In this document: one piece after another, positions 1 to 7,839 of the stretch
How the letters are laid out: the number at the start of each line of letters is the position of its first letter
Position numbering within the stretch: position 1 is the stretch's first letter
DNA from: Flavobacteriales bacterium
Lineage (GTDB): Bacteria > Bacteroidota > Bacteroidia > Flavobacteriales_F > PHOS-HE28
Assembly (NCBI GenBank): GCA_016710685.1
Contig: JADJVC010000027.1
Location: 1 to 15,612, forward strand
Direction of reading: 5' to 3'
Length of the DNA stretch: 15,612 nucleotides
Program-made: the position numbers and the translations under genes
The notes under the pieces: generated by a model
The model's input: only the letters and a program-made list of their open reading frames with translations
Databases searched by the model: none
What the model was told of the DNA's origin: nothing

Positions 1-854
1 CACTTTCCGAACCAGCGGCGTTCATCCAGTTCGCTAGGCGCATCCCGTCTTGGTCTGTTGTAATCGGATCGACCGGCGAAGGCCAACAGATCTTACACGG
101 GTGAAGAGGGCGGTATGGAGCTTTGGGCGATGCGGTAAAACAGGGGCGGCGCGGAATGGGATGTATGCGGTCCTGCCCACTTCGCGCAGATCTTCGAAGA
201 GCGGAATATTCCTTACCAGACGATCGAGCCGGTGCATCTGGCTAAATCGGTGCGCTTCCAATTCGCGAGCAGCCTCAGCGAATGGGCCAGCAGTTTGATC
301 GATGGCACCCGCACACATGAAGAGTTGCAAAAACTGGCAGACGTTCTCTGGAGCCAAGGCTATCAGATCCGTCTCACGCGTGACCTGCACCGCGCCAAGG
401 AATTCCTGTGGGAAAAGTACCGCGATCAGCCGGACGCTCGCTACGGACTCCTGACGAGGAGGGCGTGACAAAGGCCTCAATGAACTGGATATCCACAAGG
501 TGAAAAACCTTTCGTTCCACGCCGGACCATGGTATGCCGATCCCGAAAGTTCGCCCAGCTCATGTCGCCGATTGACCGACGCCATCAGCGAGTTCTCGGC
601 ACAAGCTGGAGCTGACGCATAGCCTGCTCGTCTGGGGCACCGACTCGATCCGCAAGGGTTACAAGTGGGATGATTCTCTGGTGCGATATCAGAAACGGGG
701 AGATGGAAGATCCGCTCGGTCTACGCCTGAACGCCTACCGCGTATTACTGACCCGCGGTCGGGAAGGCGTTCTTGATGCGTTCCGCGTTCCATTCCGGAA
801 CTGGATGAGACCTACGAGTTTCTGTTGAATGCCGGGTGCAGGTTGTTAGAATAA
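1..854 (+). pseudogene. Schlafen-group-3-like (DUF2075) DNA/RNA helicase, C-terminal part, multiply frameshifted
   Basis: The gene begins upstream of the window and ends with TAA at 852-854. Splicing frames gives a continuous DUF2075 C-terminus. At 6-100 it reads SEPAAFIQFARRIPSW and VVIGSTGEGQQI, matching the helicase motif that follows the Walker B region. At 160-460 comes the segment with VRFQFASSLSEWASSLIDG and QIRLTRDLHRAKEFL. At 580-650 comes ISEFSAQGLELTHSLLVWG, the family's 'T-E-x-x-x-Q-G-L-E-L' motif VI region. At 715-770 comes LRLNAYRVLLTRGREG, and it ends with ELDETYEFLLNAGCRLLE. At least seven single-base indels are needed, near 98, 131, 152, 470, 600, 700 and 775. Proteins of this family are superfamily 1-like helicases, often linked to nucleic-acid metabolism or defence islands; no partner gene is visible here. 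It may be a decayed gene, or a real gene in badly corrected sequence. The family call is firm, the functional state is not. Confidence 0.75.
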
Positions 855-936
855 GTCCGGCTCTTCCACCAGAAGATCGCTGGCGCGGCCACTTGCCGAT
901 TGACAGAGAATTGCGTCATCCGCCTGTCGCAACCTA

Positions 937-1221
937 TCAACCCTCGAAGTCGCAGAAGTAGAATGCCCGCTTCTCTATGGCTTCAACGAAGTTCGTTTGG
1001 GACCTGAGCACTTCAGAGGAAAACTCCTCGTTGGACTCGTCAATTTCATGTACAACGCACCAGTGGTCCTCTTCTGGCCAAAAAACAATTCGTTTGCTAC
1101 TTCGCGCATACCCAAACATTATAAAAAACTGAACCATATCGCCGTTCTTGCTAGAACTTAACGCTTTGAGGTGGTCGAAGGATTCGACCGGGACCGTTTT
1201 GATAACTTGTGTTGGAAACAT
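937..1221 (-). CDS. Small hypothetical protein
   Basis: An ORF of 94 residues if it starts at ATG 1221; the same frame stays open to an ATG at 1389, which would give 150 residues. I prefer the shorter form. The C-terminal two thirds have a natural protein-like composition (FFIMFGYARSSKRIVFWPE, then VVHEIDESNEEF, then an end in FYFCDFEG), rich in acidic and aromatic residues. The part upstream of 1221 is Gly/Cys/Trp-rich and looks like translated non-coding DNA. I see no signal peptide, membrane segment or recognisable domain, and no clear ribosome binding site. It stands alone between the helicase remnant and a divergently transcribed T9SS gene. I do not recognise the family; it may itself be a fragment, since neighbouring genes are frameshifted. 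Confidence 0.4.
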   Translation of the reverse strand: MFPTQVIKTVPVESFDHLKALSSSKNGDMVQFFIMFGYARSSKRIVFWPEEDHWCVVHEIDESNEEFSSEVLRSQTNFVEAIEKRAFYFCDFEG

Positions 1222-1251
1222 GGCACGGGGAATGTGCCTGGAAGGTAGTCG

Positions 1252-1271
1252 TAGTTTCGGAAAAGAAACTA
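1252..1271. repeat. Perfect 7-bp inverted repeat upstream of the small minus-strand ORF
   Basis: TAGTTTC (1252-1258) and GAAACTA (1265-1271) are perfect inverted arms around the 6-nt loop GGAAAA. The repeat lies about 30 bp upstream of the ATG at 1221, so it could be an operator or leader hairpin for that gene. The rest of 1222-1470 holds no other gene I can support: it is the divergent intergenic region leading to the T9SS gene that starts at 1471, and I see no convincing promoter in it. Confidence 0.3.
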
Positions 1272-1470
1272 TCATCCCCCTGCTCCCGCAAGTCCCCATT
1301 CCGGTGCTCAGCTCTTTGCCGAGTGCCAGCCCAACCTTCACAACCGTTGTCCACCAAACGCAACACCCAAAAGAAAGGACAACCTTCATCTACCAATACG
1401 CAGAGGCAGCAAAACCCCACCCCACCGCGTCTATCCATTGTACCGCAAGCCATCCAATAAATCCCGCACC

Positions 1471-2268
1471 ATGCAAAATCCCACACCTCTTTTCCGCCCT
1501 GCTCCTCTCCGCCCTTCCCGCAGCGGCGCAGCTCAACGCCGGGGACATCCCGCGGGCTACAGCGTTTTGGAACCCGGCATCGACCTGGAGCTGTACGGCG
1601 CGTTCACCCAGGACTCGGCCTTTATCGATCTGGACTGCGACGGGCAGCCGGAGCTGATGGTGCTGCTGTGGCGGGGCGAGCCTGCCATCGACGCATCGAA
1701 CTTCGGCGCCATCCATTTGCTGGACACGGGCATGGCGCTGTGCGCGGACGGGGCCATGTACAACTGGCGACCGCAGTATTACGATTTCGGCAACTCCCTG
1801 AACTGCACGGGGAAATTTTTCATGGCGCAGCGACAGCATCACGTGGCTCGGCAATTTCGGCGACCTGCTCCCCGTTGGGCCCACGAGCCTCAACAGCCAA
1901 TACGTGGCCTACAACTACAACGGCCAGATCGGTTGGATCCTGCTCTCGTTCGATGTGTTCCCGGAGCTCGATGCGCCGCGTTGCAGGTGCATGAGGTGCT
2001 GCGGCCTTGCTTGGCGCAGTCCGTAGGCAGCCTCGGCAAGGATGCACGGCTCACGCTCTTCCCCAACCCGGGCGATGGCGCGGACATCCGGATCCACAGC
2101 ACGGACGTGTTGCGCAGCATCGACTTGCTGGCCCCCACGGGTAAACTGCTGGCGCGGCACACGGGCGATTTGCGTTCGATACCCGCACCGGAAGCGGCGG
2201 GCATCTATTTCCTGCGTGCACAGCACAACGACGGGCAGTGGTCCGTTTCGCGGTTTGTACGGGAGTGA
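1471..2268 (+). CDS. Secreted protein with type A T9SS C-terminal sorting domain (frameshifted)
   Basis: The start is ATG 1471 (MQNP). After an early frame break the signal peptide reads HLFSALLLSALPAAA, cleaved before QLNAGDIP. A second break near 1550 leads to AGYSVLEPGIDLELYGAF, then FIDLDCDGQPELMVLLW, an acidic Asp-rich motif like those of FG-GAP/VCBS calcium loops. A break near 1812 leads to ITWLGNFGDLLPVGP and then NSQYVAYNYNGQIGWILL. A further break near 1975 restores the frame for the tail: LTLFPNPGDGADIRIHS, then LLAPTGKLLARHTGD, then AAGIYFLRAQHNDGQ and SRFVRE. The 'FPNP' opening, the 'D/G-K-L' strand and the 'GIYFLR' strand are the usual signature of the roughly 75-residue T9SS type A domain, which directs export across the outer membrane and surface attachment or release. 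The body belongs to no family I recognise. The gene converges with the cupin gene, with a 25-bp gap. Confidence 0.75.
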   Translation: MQNPTPLFRPAPLRPSRSGAAQRRGHPAGYSVLEPGIDLELYGAFTQDSAFIDLDCDGQPELMVLLWRGEPAIDASNFGAIHLLDTGMALCADGAMYNWRPQYYDFGNSLNCTGKFFMAQRQHHVARQFRRPAPRWAHEPQQPIRGLQLQRPDRLDPALVRCVPGARCAALQVHEVLRPCLAQSVGSLGKDARLTLFPNPGDGADIRIHSTDVLRSIDLLAPTGKLLARHTGDLRSIPAPEAAGIYFLRAQHNDGQWSVSRFVRE

Positions 2269-2293
2269 GGGCGGTCTTTCTTGCACTGTCCAC

Positions 2294-2853
2294 CTACCGC
2301 TTCAGCGGCGGCCCCACCACCTCCATGCCGTGCGCGCGGAACACCCGCGCGATCTCCACCTGGTCCGGCGGTGTGGTCCATTGCGCGGTCTCGCGGAAGA
2401 AGCCTTCCATGTCACCTGCGGGCTGGTAGCACACCAGCATGCGCGCGTGCTCGGTGAGTTGGATGAAGGCATGCGGCACATTGCGCGGCAGGGGAGATCG
2501 TATCACCGGCGAGCGGCGAAAACGTCCCCCCCTACTTGAAAACGATAGTCGCCCTCCAGGACGTGAAAGAATTCATCCTGCGCGGGGTGAATGTGCAGCG
2601 GCGGGCCGCCGTTGGGGCTTTCACCGATCTGCTCGAACACGGCCATGCCGCCATCGGTATCGGCGCTGCCGATCTTCAGGTCCAGCGTGTTCTTGGTGAC
2701 GCCCTTCATGGTGAAGTGCTCGCCGTTGCGGGTTTCGCCGCGACGGGTGTTGAAGCCTTTCTTGATCGACATGATGATACGGTCCGTTGCTTTTGCCAGT
2801 GTCGCGAACATGGTGGCCGCGAACGCGATGAGGATGAAACGGCGGCGTTGCAT
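2294..2853 (-). CDS. Cupin domain protein with N-terminal signal/anchor segment (frameshifted)
   Basis: The start at ATG 2853 gives MQRRRFILIAFAATMFATLAK, an Arg-rich N-terminus followed by a hydrophobic stretch, so the protein is probably exported or membrane-anchored. The core is a single cupin_2 barrel. Motif 1 is GGPPLHIHPAQDEFFHVLEG (about residues 82-101), with metal-binding H87, H89 and E94. Motif 2 is LPRNVPHAF, reached only after a frame break near 2490-2515, and supplies the last histidine. The tail reads FRETAQWTTPPDQVEIARVF and ends GPPLKR. Small cupins of this kind range from isomerases to dioxygenases and sugar-binding proteins, and the substrate cannot be told from sequence. 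It lies downstream of the secreted hypothetical gene on the same strand with a 95-bp gap, so the two may be co-transcribed. A GTG at 2952 is an alternative start overlapping the upstream stop. Confidence 0.75.
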
Positions 2854-2948
2854 GGTGGCTGCATCAACGGGTGAAGTTACACCACGGCGGATATCCGGAA
2901 CGCGGATGTTCCGGCTATTGAACGGTCGCCGGGATGACGAGGCCGCGT

Positions 2949-3440
2949 TCACTTCCGCAGCCCCGCACGCCGCACCATCCGTCGCTTAACCTTCAGCACC
3001 ATGGGATCGTCCAACAGGTCCATGAGATGCACCGTGCCGGGGCGGAACGGAATGACCTCCGGAGCGCCGCTGCCCGCGCCACGCTCAACCAAGCGATGCT
3101 TGTCCGTGTGGTCGTCCGGGAAGATCAAACGCATCACCGCACCGTCGTGTTGCAGCGCCACCGTGCGGTGCGTACACCAACACTCCAGCACGTTGTACAC
3201 CGTGCGCTTGCGCCAGCCACCGCGGAGCACCTCCCCGCTCATTGACCAGCCCTCCTGCTTGCCTGCCGGGTCGTCCAAGTAGGGATGGTCGGCGGTGAGG
3301 ATGAACGAGAAACGCGGTTGCCGGTCCGGGCGCAGCGGACGGCCGCGCTCGTCGATCACAGTGAAACGGATGTCTGGCAGGGCGGGTTGGGCTTGAACGA
3401 CTGCGGGTATGAGCAAGAGCAGGAACATCAGGGTGCGCAT
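2949..3440 (-). CDS. Hypothetical secreted protein
   Basis: An intact ORF of 163 residues from ATG 3440. It opens with a clear signal peptide, MRTLMFLLLLIPAVVQA, with likely cleavage before QPALPDI. The mature part begins IRFTVIDERGRPLRPDR, which looks like a beta-strand and turn of the sort found in small periplasmic or surface domains. A short ECWCT motif (C87 and C89) follows, then DGAVMRLIFPDDHTD, and the C-terminus is very basic (KVKRRMVRRAGLRK). No catalytic motif or known domain is evident, and there is no T9SS tail. It is probably first in a two-gene unit with the cupin gene. Its start faces the universal stress protein gene across a 203-bp divergent intergenic region. Function unknown; being intact in a window full of frame breaks supports it being real. 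Confidence 0.7.
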   Translation of the reverse strand: MRTLMFLLLLIPAVVQAQPALPDIRFTVIDERGRPLRPDRQPRFSFILTADHPYLDDPAGKQEGWSMSGEVLRGGWRKRTVYNVLECWCTHRTVALQHDGAVMRLIFPDDHTDKHRLVERGAGSGAPEVIPFRPGTVHLMDLLDDPMVLKVKRRMVRRAGLRK

Positions 3441-3572
3441 GGCCTTCAGTACACGCGCGGCGGCGCGAGGTTCGGAAAGGCCGGAGCAAGCCCTTCATCC
3501 CATCGCCTCCGTTGTCCGCAGTCCTAGGCGGATCGGTGCGTGTCGTTATGTTCTTGCGGCCAACCTTCCACG

Positions 3573-3615
3573 GCAGGTGACGATGCGTCATGCCCTGTTC
3601 CGGCAGCTTGCCGAA
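3573..3615. promoter_or_regulatory. Two adjacent inverted repeats upstream of the universal stress protein gene
   Basis: The first repeat is GGCA-GG-TGACG / ATG / CGTCA-TGCC (3573-3594): nine pairs with a two-base bulge. The second is TTC-C-GGCA / GCT / TGCCGAA (3598-3615): seven pairs with a one-base bulge. Both have 3-nt loops. They end about 28 bp before the ATG at 3644, inside the divergent region shared with the secreted hypothetical gene (start 3440). They could be operators or a structured leader; no T-tract follows, so a simple terminator is less likely. The remainder of 3441-3643 shows nothing else I can support. Confidence 0.35.
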
Positions 3616-3643
3616 CTTTATAGGACAGATAAAACGATCGCAC

Positions 3644-4443
3644 ATGAAACGCATTTTCCTCGCCACCGACTTCAGCGACACCGCGCTGAAGTCCGCCCAC
3701 TTCGCCTTGGACCTTTTTGGTACAGCCGACGTGCGCTACACCTTGGTGAACAGTTACCACTTGCAGGTTTATCCCGAAGCGCTCCCGCCGGGTTCCGCGC
3801 TCTTGTCGGAGCAGGAATCGCGGAGCAGCACGGCAGGTGGAGCGCCTTTTGCGCAAGTATGCGGAAGGCGTGCACTTGGCGAAGGTGTCCACCTATTTGG
3901 CTTTGCCCGAAGCGCTCAACGAGCTCGCTGCGCGCAAGGGCGGCGACCTGATCGTGATGGGTACGCAGGGCAAAAGCAGCACGCTGCTGTTCGGCCGGAA
4001 CGCTTCCACGGTGGTCCAGCGCGCCCAGCTCCCCATGATCACCGTGCCGGCACAGTGGGAGCCGCAACCGGTGAAGCACGTGTTGTTGCCCTGGGACAGC
4101 GGGACCTTCACAGCGGACACCTTCCGCCCCTTGCTGGACCTGGTGCAACGCACCGGTGCCGAGGTGTTGGTGGCCCATGCGCACCAACGCCCCGGGCTTT
4201 AAGCAGGGCTTGGACCATGCCGCCGTCAGCGAGGCGCTGAAGGGCATCAACCACCGCTTCATCACCGTGCATGGCATCGATGTGGTGGATACCGTGAACG
4301 AACTGGTAGCGGGCGGACGCATGCAACTGGTGGCCATGGTACACCGCAAACGCGGCTTCCTGGACGGGCTGTTCCACACCAGCACCGCCAAGCGGATGTC
4401 CCTGCACACCAAGCTCCCCTTGCTGGTGCTGCGCCAAAGTTGA
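3644..4443 (+). CDS. Universal stress protein, tandem two-domain (frameshifted)
   Basis: The start at ATG 3644 gives MKRIFLATDFSDTALKSAHF, the usual UspA N-terminus with the ATP-contacting Asp (D9) of 'ATDFS'. Domain 1 runs to about residue 140. After a break near 3820 it continues AARQVERLLRKYAEG, then LPEALNELAARKGGDLIVMG, then GTQGKSSTLLFGRNAS. That last segment is the nucleotide-loop position; the canonical spacing is G-2x-G-9x-G-S/T, and here it is shorter and degenerate, so ATP binding is uncertain. Domain 2 starts at VKHVLLPWDSGTFTADTF and, after a second break near 4195, ends with MSLHTKLPLLVLRQS, again a Usp-like final strand but with no G-x-x-G loop. The total of about 266 residues fits tandem Usp proteins of Bacteroidota, which are cytoplasmic stress-associated proteins. 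It stands as a single gene, convergent with the CoA-transferase gene. The family is well supported; the exact role is unknown. Confidence 0.85.
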
Positions 4444-4516
4444 CGGGCGCTCCGGCGCGGCGTGTCCACACTTGGCATTGCATCCGGCCGCAAGCCCACC
4501 CGCTACGTAACGCCGC

Positions 4517-4543
4517 ATCTGCGCAATCTGTGAAATCTGCGGC
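4517..4543. repeat. Three tandem degenerate 9-mers (ATCTGNGNN)
   Basis: ATCTGCGCA, ATCTGTGAA and ATCTGCGGC follow each other without gaps in the 164-bp space between two convergent stop codons (4444-4607). There is no other gene in this space and I see no strong terminator hairpin. Confidence 0.5.
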
Positions 4544-4607
4544 TAAACCCCTTCGCCGGTCCCATCACCCGTTGATGTGTGGAATGGTCCTGGCGCGATC
4601 CCCGTCC

Positions 4608-5887
4608 TCACCGGAACTTCGGACCGAAGCGCTCGGTGGTCGCGCGGTCCAACGCTTCACGATGGTCCGGATGTGCGATGCCGGTGAGCAGCTCCGCACG
4701 TTGGCGCAAGCTCTTGCCGTAGAGGTCCACAATGCCGTGCTCGGTGGCCACGTGGTGTACGTGTGCGCGGGTGGTCACCACGCCGGAACCTTCCGCTAGG
4801 AACGGAACGATCTTGCTGGCGCCGTTGCGCGTGGCACTGGCCATGGCGATGATGGGCTTGCCTCCTTTGCTCAACGCCGCACCGCGCATAAAATCCATTT
4901 GGCCGCCAACGCCGCTGTACTGCCGCATGCCGATGCTGTCCGCGCAAACCTGCCCGGTAAGGTCGATCGCGATGGCGCTGTTGATCGCCACCACCTTGGG
5001 GTTCTGCTTGATCACGTGGCCGCTGTTCACATACGCGGTATCGAGGAAGGCGAAGAGCGGGTTGTCATCGATGCGGTCGTACAGCGCACGGGTGCCAAGG
5101 GCGAAACTGGTTACGACGCGTCCGGGATACTTGCGCTTGTGGCTGCCGGTTATCACGCCGCTGTCCAACAACGGCAACAAACCGTCGCTGAGCATCTCCG
5201 TATGCACGCCGAGGTCCTTGTGGTTTTTCAGCCCACGCAGGATCGCATCGGGGATCGCGCCGATGCCCATCTGCAACGTGCTACCGTCCTCGATCAACTC
5301 AGAGCACAGCGCACCGATTCGTTCTTCAACCGGGCCCACCGCGCTGGCGTAATCCACTTCGGGCAGGGCTTCATCTACCTCCACCAGCGCAGCGAAGCGG
5401 CTGCTGTGTACCATCCCCTCGCCGTGGGTGCGCGGCATGCGCGGGTTCACTTGGGCGATGAGCACCTTGGCGTTGCGCACCGCGGCGCGGGCCACGTCCA
5501 CGCTAATGCCCAGCGAGCAGTAGCCGTGCGCATCCGGCGGCGACACGTGCAGCAGGGCCACGTCCAGCGGCAACACCCCGTCGAACAACCGGGGGATCTC
5601 GCTGAGGAAGACCGGAACGTAATCGCCGTGCGGCCCGTTGACGGCAATGCGCACGTTGTCGCTCACGAAGAGGCTGTTCATGAAGAAAGCGCGCTGCACC
5701 TCGGGCTGCTGCAGGTCCAGCGCGCCGACGGTGCTGATGCTCACCAGCTCCACGTTGCTCAGTTCGGCCGCCCGCGCAAACAGCGCGCGCATAAGCACCA
5801 AGGCGTGGCCGCGCTGCCATGCACGAACACGCGCTGCCCACTTTTTACCAAAGAGACGGCCTGCTCGGCGGAAACGTACTTGCTCAT
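4608..5887 (-). CDS. Acetyl-CoA hydrolase / 4-hydroxybutyrate CoA-transferase family protein (one frameshift)
   Basis: The start at ATG 5887 gives MSKYVSAEQAVSLVKSGQRV, then FVHGSAATP. One missing base near 5805 moves the frame to LVLMRALFARAAELSNVEL. From there all is continuous to FGPKFR, about 426 residues, the normal length for this family. Recognisable blocks are VPVFLSEIPRLF, LLHVSPPDAHGYCSLGISVD, LQMGIGAIPDAIL, GVHTEMLSDGLLPLLDSGV and the C-terminal YSGVGGQMDFMRGAA. The Glu of HTEML (about residue 231) is at the position of the catalytic glutamate that forms the glutamyl-CoA intermediate in class I CoA-transferases of this type. The enzyme moves CoA between acetyl-CoA and short acids such as 4-hydroxybutyrate, or hydrolyses acetyl-CoA; the substrate cannot be fixed here. 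It is cytoplasmic. It is transcribed divergently from the LamG-like gene, with an inverted repeat between the two starts. Confidence 0.9.
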
Positions 5888-5953
5888 GGGCCGAAGGTAG
5901 ACGCGGGGCCGCGGGGCCGGTCCTCCGGTCGCCCCATGCACGGGTCGGCATCC

Positions 5954-5984
5954 TTATTACACTTCATACCGTCTTCTGTAATAA
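5954..5984. promoter_or_regulatory. Perfect 8-bp inverted repeat between divergent genes, candidate operator
   Basis: TTATTACA (5954-5961) and TGTAATAA (5977-5984) are perfect inverted arms separated by 15 bp. Their centres lie 23 bp apart, close to two helical turns, which suits a dimeric regulator. The element sits between the CoA-transferase start (5887) and the LamG-like start (5996), and is AT-rich in an otherwise GC-rich neighbourhood. It could equally be a leader hairpin of the plus-strand gene, 12 bp before its ATG. Confidence 0.45.
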
Positions 5985-5995
5985 ACCACCCGTAC

Positions 5996-6996
5996 ATGCG
6001 TCCAACCCTACTCGCCACTGCGCTGTTCGCCACCACCCTGTCGCACGCGCAATGCCTTACGTTCGACGGCACAGACGATCAGTTGCAGGTCCCCAACATC
6101 CAACTGAACGCAATCGGAACGGGCGACTTCACGGTGGAAGCTTGGGTGAAGGGTGTGGAAGCACTGCAGCTGGAACACGCGCGCCTGTTCTCCAACCGGG
6201 AGTCCTTTACCGGCTTCATGTTCTTCTTCCACGGCCTGTGGGGCGGCGCCAACTACAAGATGCTCACTGTGCAGATGGACGGCTTCAACTATTTTGCGAT
6301 CGACAACGGCACGTACAACGGCAGCCTGCTGGACGGTAACTGCCACCACGTGGCCATCACCCGCCAGACCGACACGCTCTTCTTCTACGCCGACGGCATC
6401 CGCTTCGGCCGCCGCGACATCGTAGGCACACCGACCGCCGCAAGCCCTGCGGCCACTGCCGTGATCGGCAACGACGCACCCGACCCGTATCCCTTCAACG
6501 GCAACATTTCCGAGCTGCGCCTGTGGAACCATGCGCGCACGGAGGCGGAGATCCAGGGCACCATGGACATTAGCATTTCCGCGACCACGCCCGGCCTGGT
6601 GGGCTACTGGCCCATGAACGATAACACACAGGCGATCGCTGACCTCACCGGCACAGCGAGCGGACAACTCGGCATCTCCCCCAATGCCGACCCCTATGAT
6701 CCGATCTGGTCCGACAACTGCTGCACCGTTTCCGGCTTGCAGGTTTCCGAAGCAGCAGGCGTTCCCGTCCGTGTCTACGGCAATGGCAGCGGCCAGCTGG
6801 TGGTGGAACTTCCTGAAGCCGGTATCGCATCCATCTCCATTGTGGATGCACTGGGGCGCGTGGTGTTGCGCACCACGACCTCGGGTAAGGCCCTGATCGA
6901 CGTGGATCGTTGGCGGCGGGCACGTACCTGGCCCGCGTCGATGCCGGCAACACCGTGCACACGGCCCGCTTCGTGGTGGACGGCAGCTTGCGTTGA
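5996..6996 (+). CDS. LamG-like (concanavalin A-type) secreted protein with T9SS sorting domain (one frameshift)
   Basis: The start at ATG 5996 gives the signal peptide MRPTLLATALFATTLSHA. The mature protein opens QCLTFDGTDDQLQVPNI and continues GTGDFTVEAWVKG, the classic start of a LamG/jellyroll domain. Further strands include LLDGNCHHVAITRQTDTLFF and FNGNISELRLWNHARTEAEI, then GLVGYWPMNDN, which closes the domain near residue 210. The C-terminal sorting domain begins VRVYGNGSGQLVVELPEAG and continues SISIVDALGRVVLRTT. A break near 6910 restores AAGTYLARVDAGNTVHTARF and ends VVDGSLR, stopping at TGA 6994-6996. The protein is about 333 residues long, exported by Sec and then T9SS to the cell surface, where such proteins usually bind glycans or proteins. 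The 168 bp after it (6997-7164) hold no gene I can support. Confidence 0.85.
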
Positions 6997-7164
6997 GCGG
7001 GCTTCGCAGCGGCTGGTTACCCGACCGCGGCGGCGCATGTGCAGCGCGCGTGGCAGTGCTGTTGTGACGTGCGGCAAGCCTGCCCACGCGGCCATTCCGA
7101 AGAAATTCAGATTCGAAGTATTTCCTTTCGCCAACGCAATGGAACACGGAACTTTGGCGCGAAG

Positions 7165-7836
7165 ATGGAATTGTTGATCGTGGAGGACGAGCGTTCATTG
7201 GCCGAGGACATCAAGGCTTACTTGGAGGTTCCCGGAACACGTTGTGCCATTGCCGGAAACGTGCGCGAAGCGATGGACCACATCGTTGACAAACCGTTCG
7301 ACTGCGTGATCCTCGACCTCGGCCTTCCCGATGGCAACGGCCTAGAGGTGCTGCGCGAATTGAAGCGGATGGGCAGGACCGACGGCGTGGTGATCGTTTC
7401 AGCGAAGGATGCGATGGACGACCGCATCGAGGGTTTGCGCATCGGCGCGGACGATTACATCGTAAAGCCCATCCACCTGGCCGAGCTGGCGGTACGCGTA
7501 CAAGCCACGGTGCGACGCGCGCATTTCGGTGGGCAGGACCGTTTGCAATTCGATGAACTGGTGATCGACCTGCCCGGACATACTGCGGAGGTGAACGGTG
7601 CCACTGTGCCGCTCACGCCTACCGAATTTCGCTTGCTGCGCCTCCTCACTGCTTCACGGGACCGCGTGCTGCCGCGCCATGTGATCGCTGAACATCTCTC
7701 CGACGATCCCGAAGACGACCGCGTGCAGGAGCTGGCCTATGCGCACATGAAAAACCTCAAGCGAAAACTGGCCGAGGCCGGTTGCAGCGATCGCATCCAT
7801 ACCGTCCACGGCGTGGGTTACCGCTTTTCCGCGTAA
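7165..7836 (+). CDS. OmpR-family two-component response regulator
   Basis: Intact, 223 residues from ATG 7165. The frame extends further upstream, but MELLIVEDERSLAEDI is the standard receiver start. The receiver domain (1-118) has the acidic pair E7/D8, the phospho-acceptor D51 in VILDLGLPDGNG, S79 in VIVSAKD and K101 in DDYIVKPIHLAEL. The winged-helix Trans_reg_C DNA-binding domain (about 126-221) includes VNGATVPLTPTEFRLLRLL and the C-terminal HTVHGVGYRFSA. On phosphorylation by its kinase it would dimerise and bind DNA as a transcription regulator. The cognate kinase starts 3 bp after its stop, so the two are almost certainly co-translated. The target genes are unknown; the Omp85 gene that follows is an obvious candidate. 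Confidence 0.95.
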   Translation: MELLIVEDERSLAEDIKAYLEVPGTRCAIAGNVREAMDHIVDKPFDCVILDLGLPDGNGLEVLRELKRMGRTDGVVIVSAKDAMDDRIEGLRIGADDYIVKPIHLAELAVRVQATVRRAHFGGQDRLQFDELVIDLPGHTAEVNGATVPLTPTEFRLLRLLTASRDRVLPRHVIAEHLSDDPEDDRVQELAYAHMKNLKRKLAEAGCSDRIHTVHGVGYRFSA

Positions 7837-7839
7837 GCC

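Noticed and set aside
34..585. A 183-residue open frame on the minus strand at the left edge
   Set aside because: The plus strand encodes recognisable DUF2075 helicase segments here once indels are bridged.
1148..1470. Open frames on the plus strand before the first T9SS gene
   Set aside because: Pro/Thr/Ser-rich translations without domain features; the signal peptide of the real gene begins at ATG 1471.
3672..4499. A 275-residue open frame on the minus strand
   Set aside because: It is opposite the universal stress protein gene, whose Usp motifs are clear across the frames.
4517..4543. CRISPR-like array
   Set aside because: The units are 9 bp, directly adjacent with no spacers, and there are no cas genes in the window.
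4899..5900. A 333-residue open frame on the plus strand
   Set aside because: It is antisense to the CoA-transferase gene, whose family motifs run through the whole stretch. His/Arg/Ala-rich composition is typical of a GC-rich antisense frame.
7039..7164. Upstream in-frame extension of the response regulator
   Set aside because: The receiver domain starts canonically at ATG 7165, and the 42 extra residues are Arg/Cys-rich with no domain character.
6008..7198. A 396-residue open frame on the minus strand
   Set aside because: It lies opposite the LamG-like T9SS gene and has the low-complexity Arg/Gly/Ala composition of a shadow frame.
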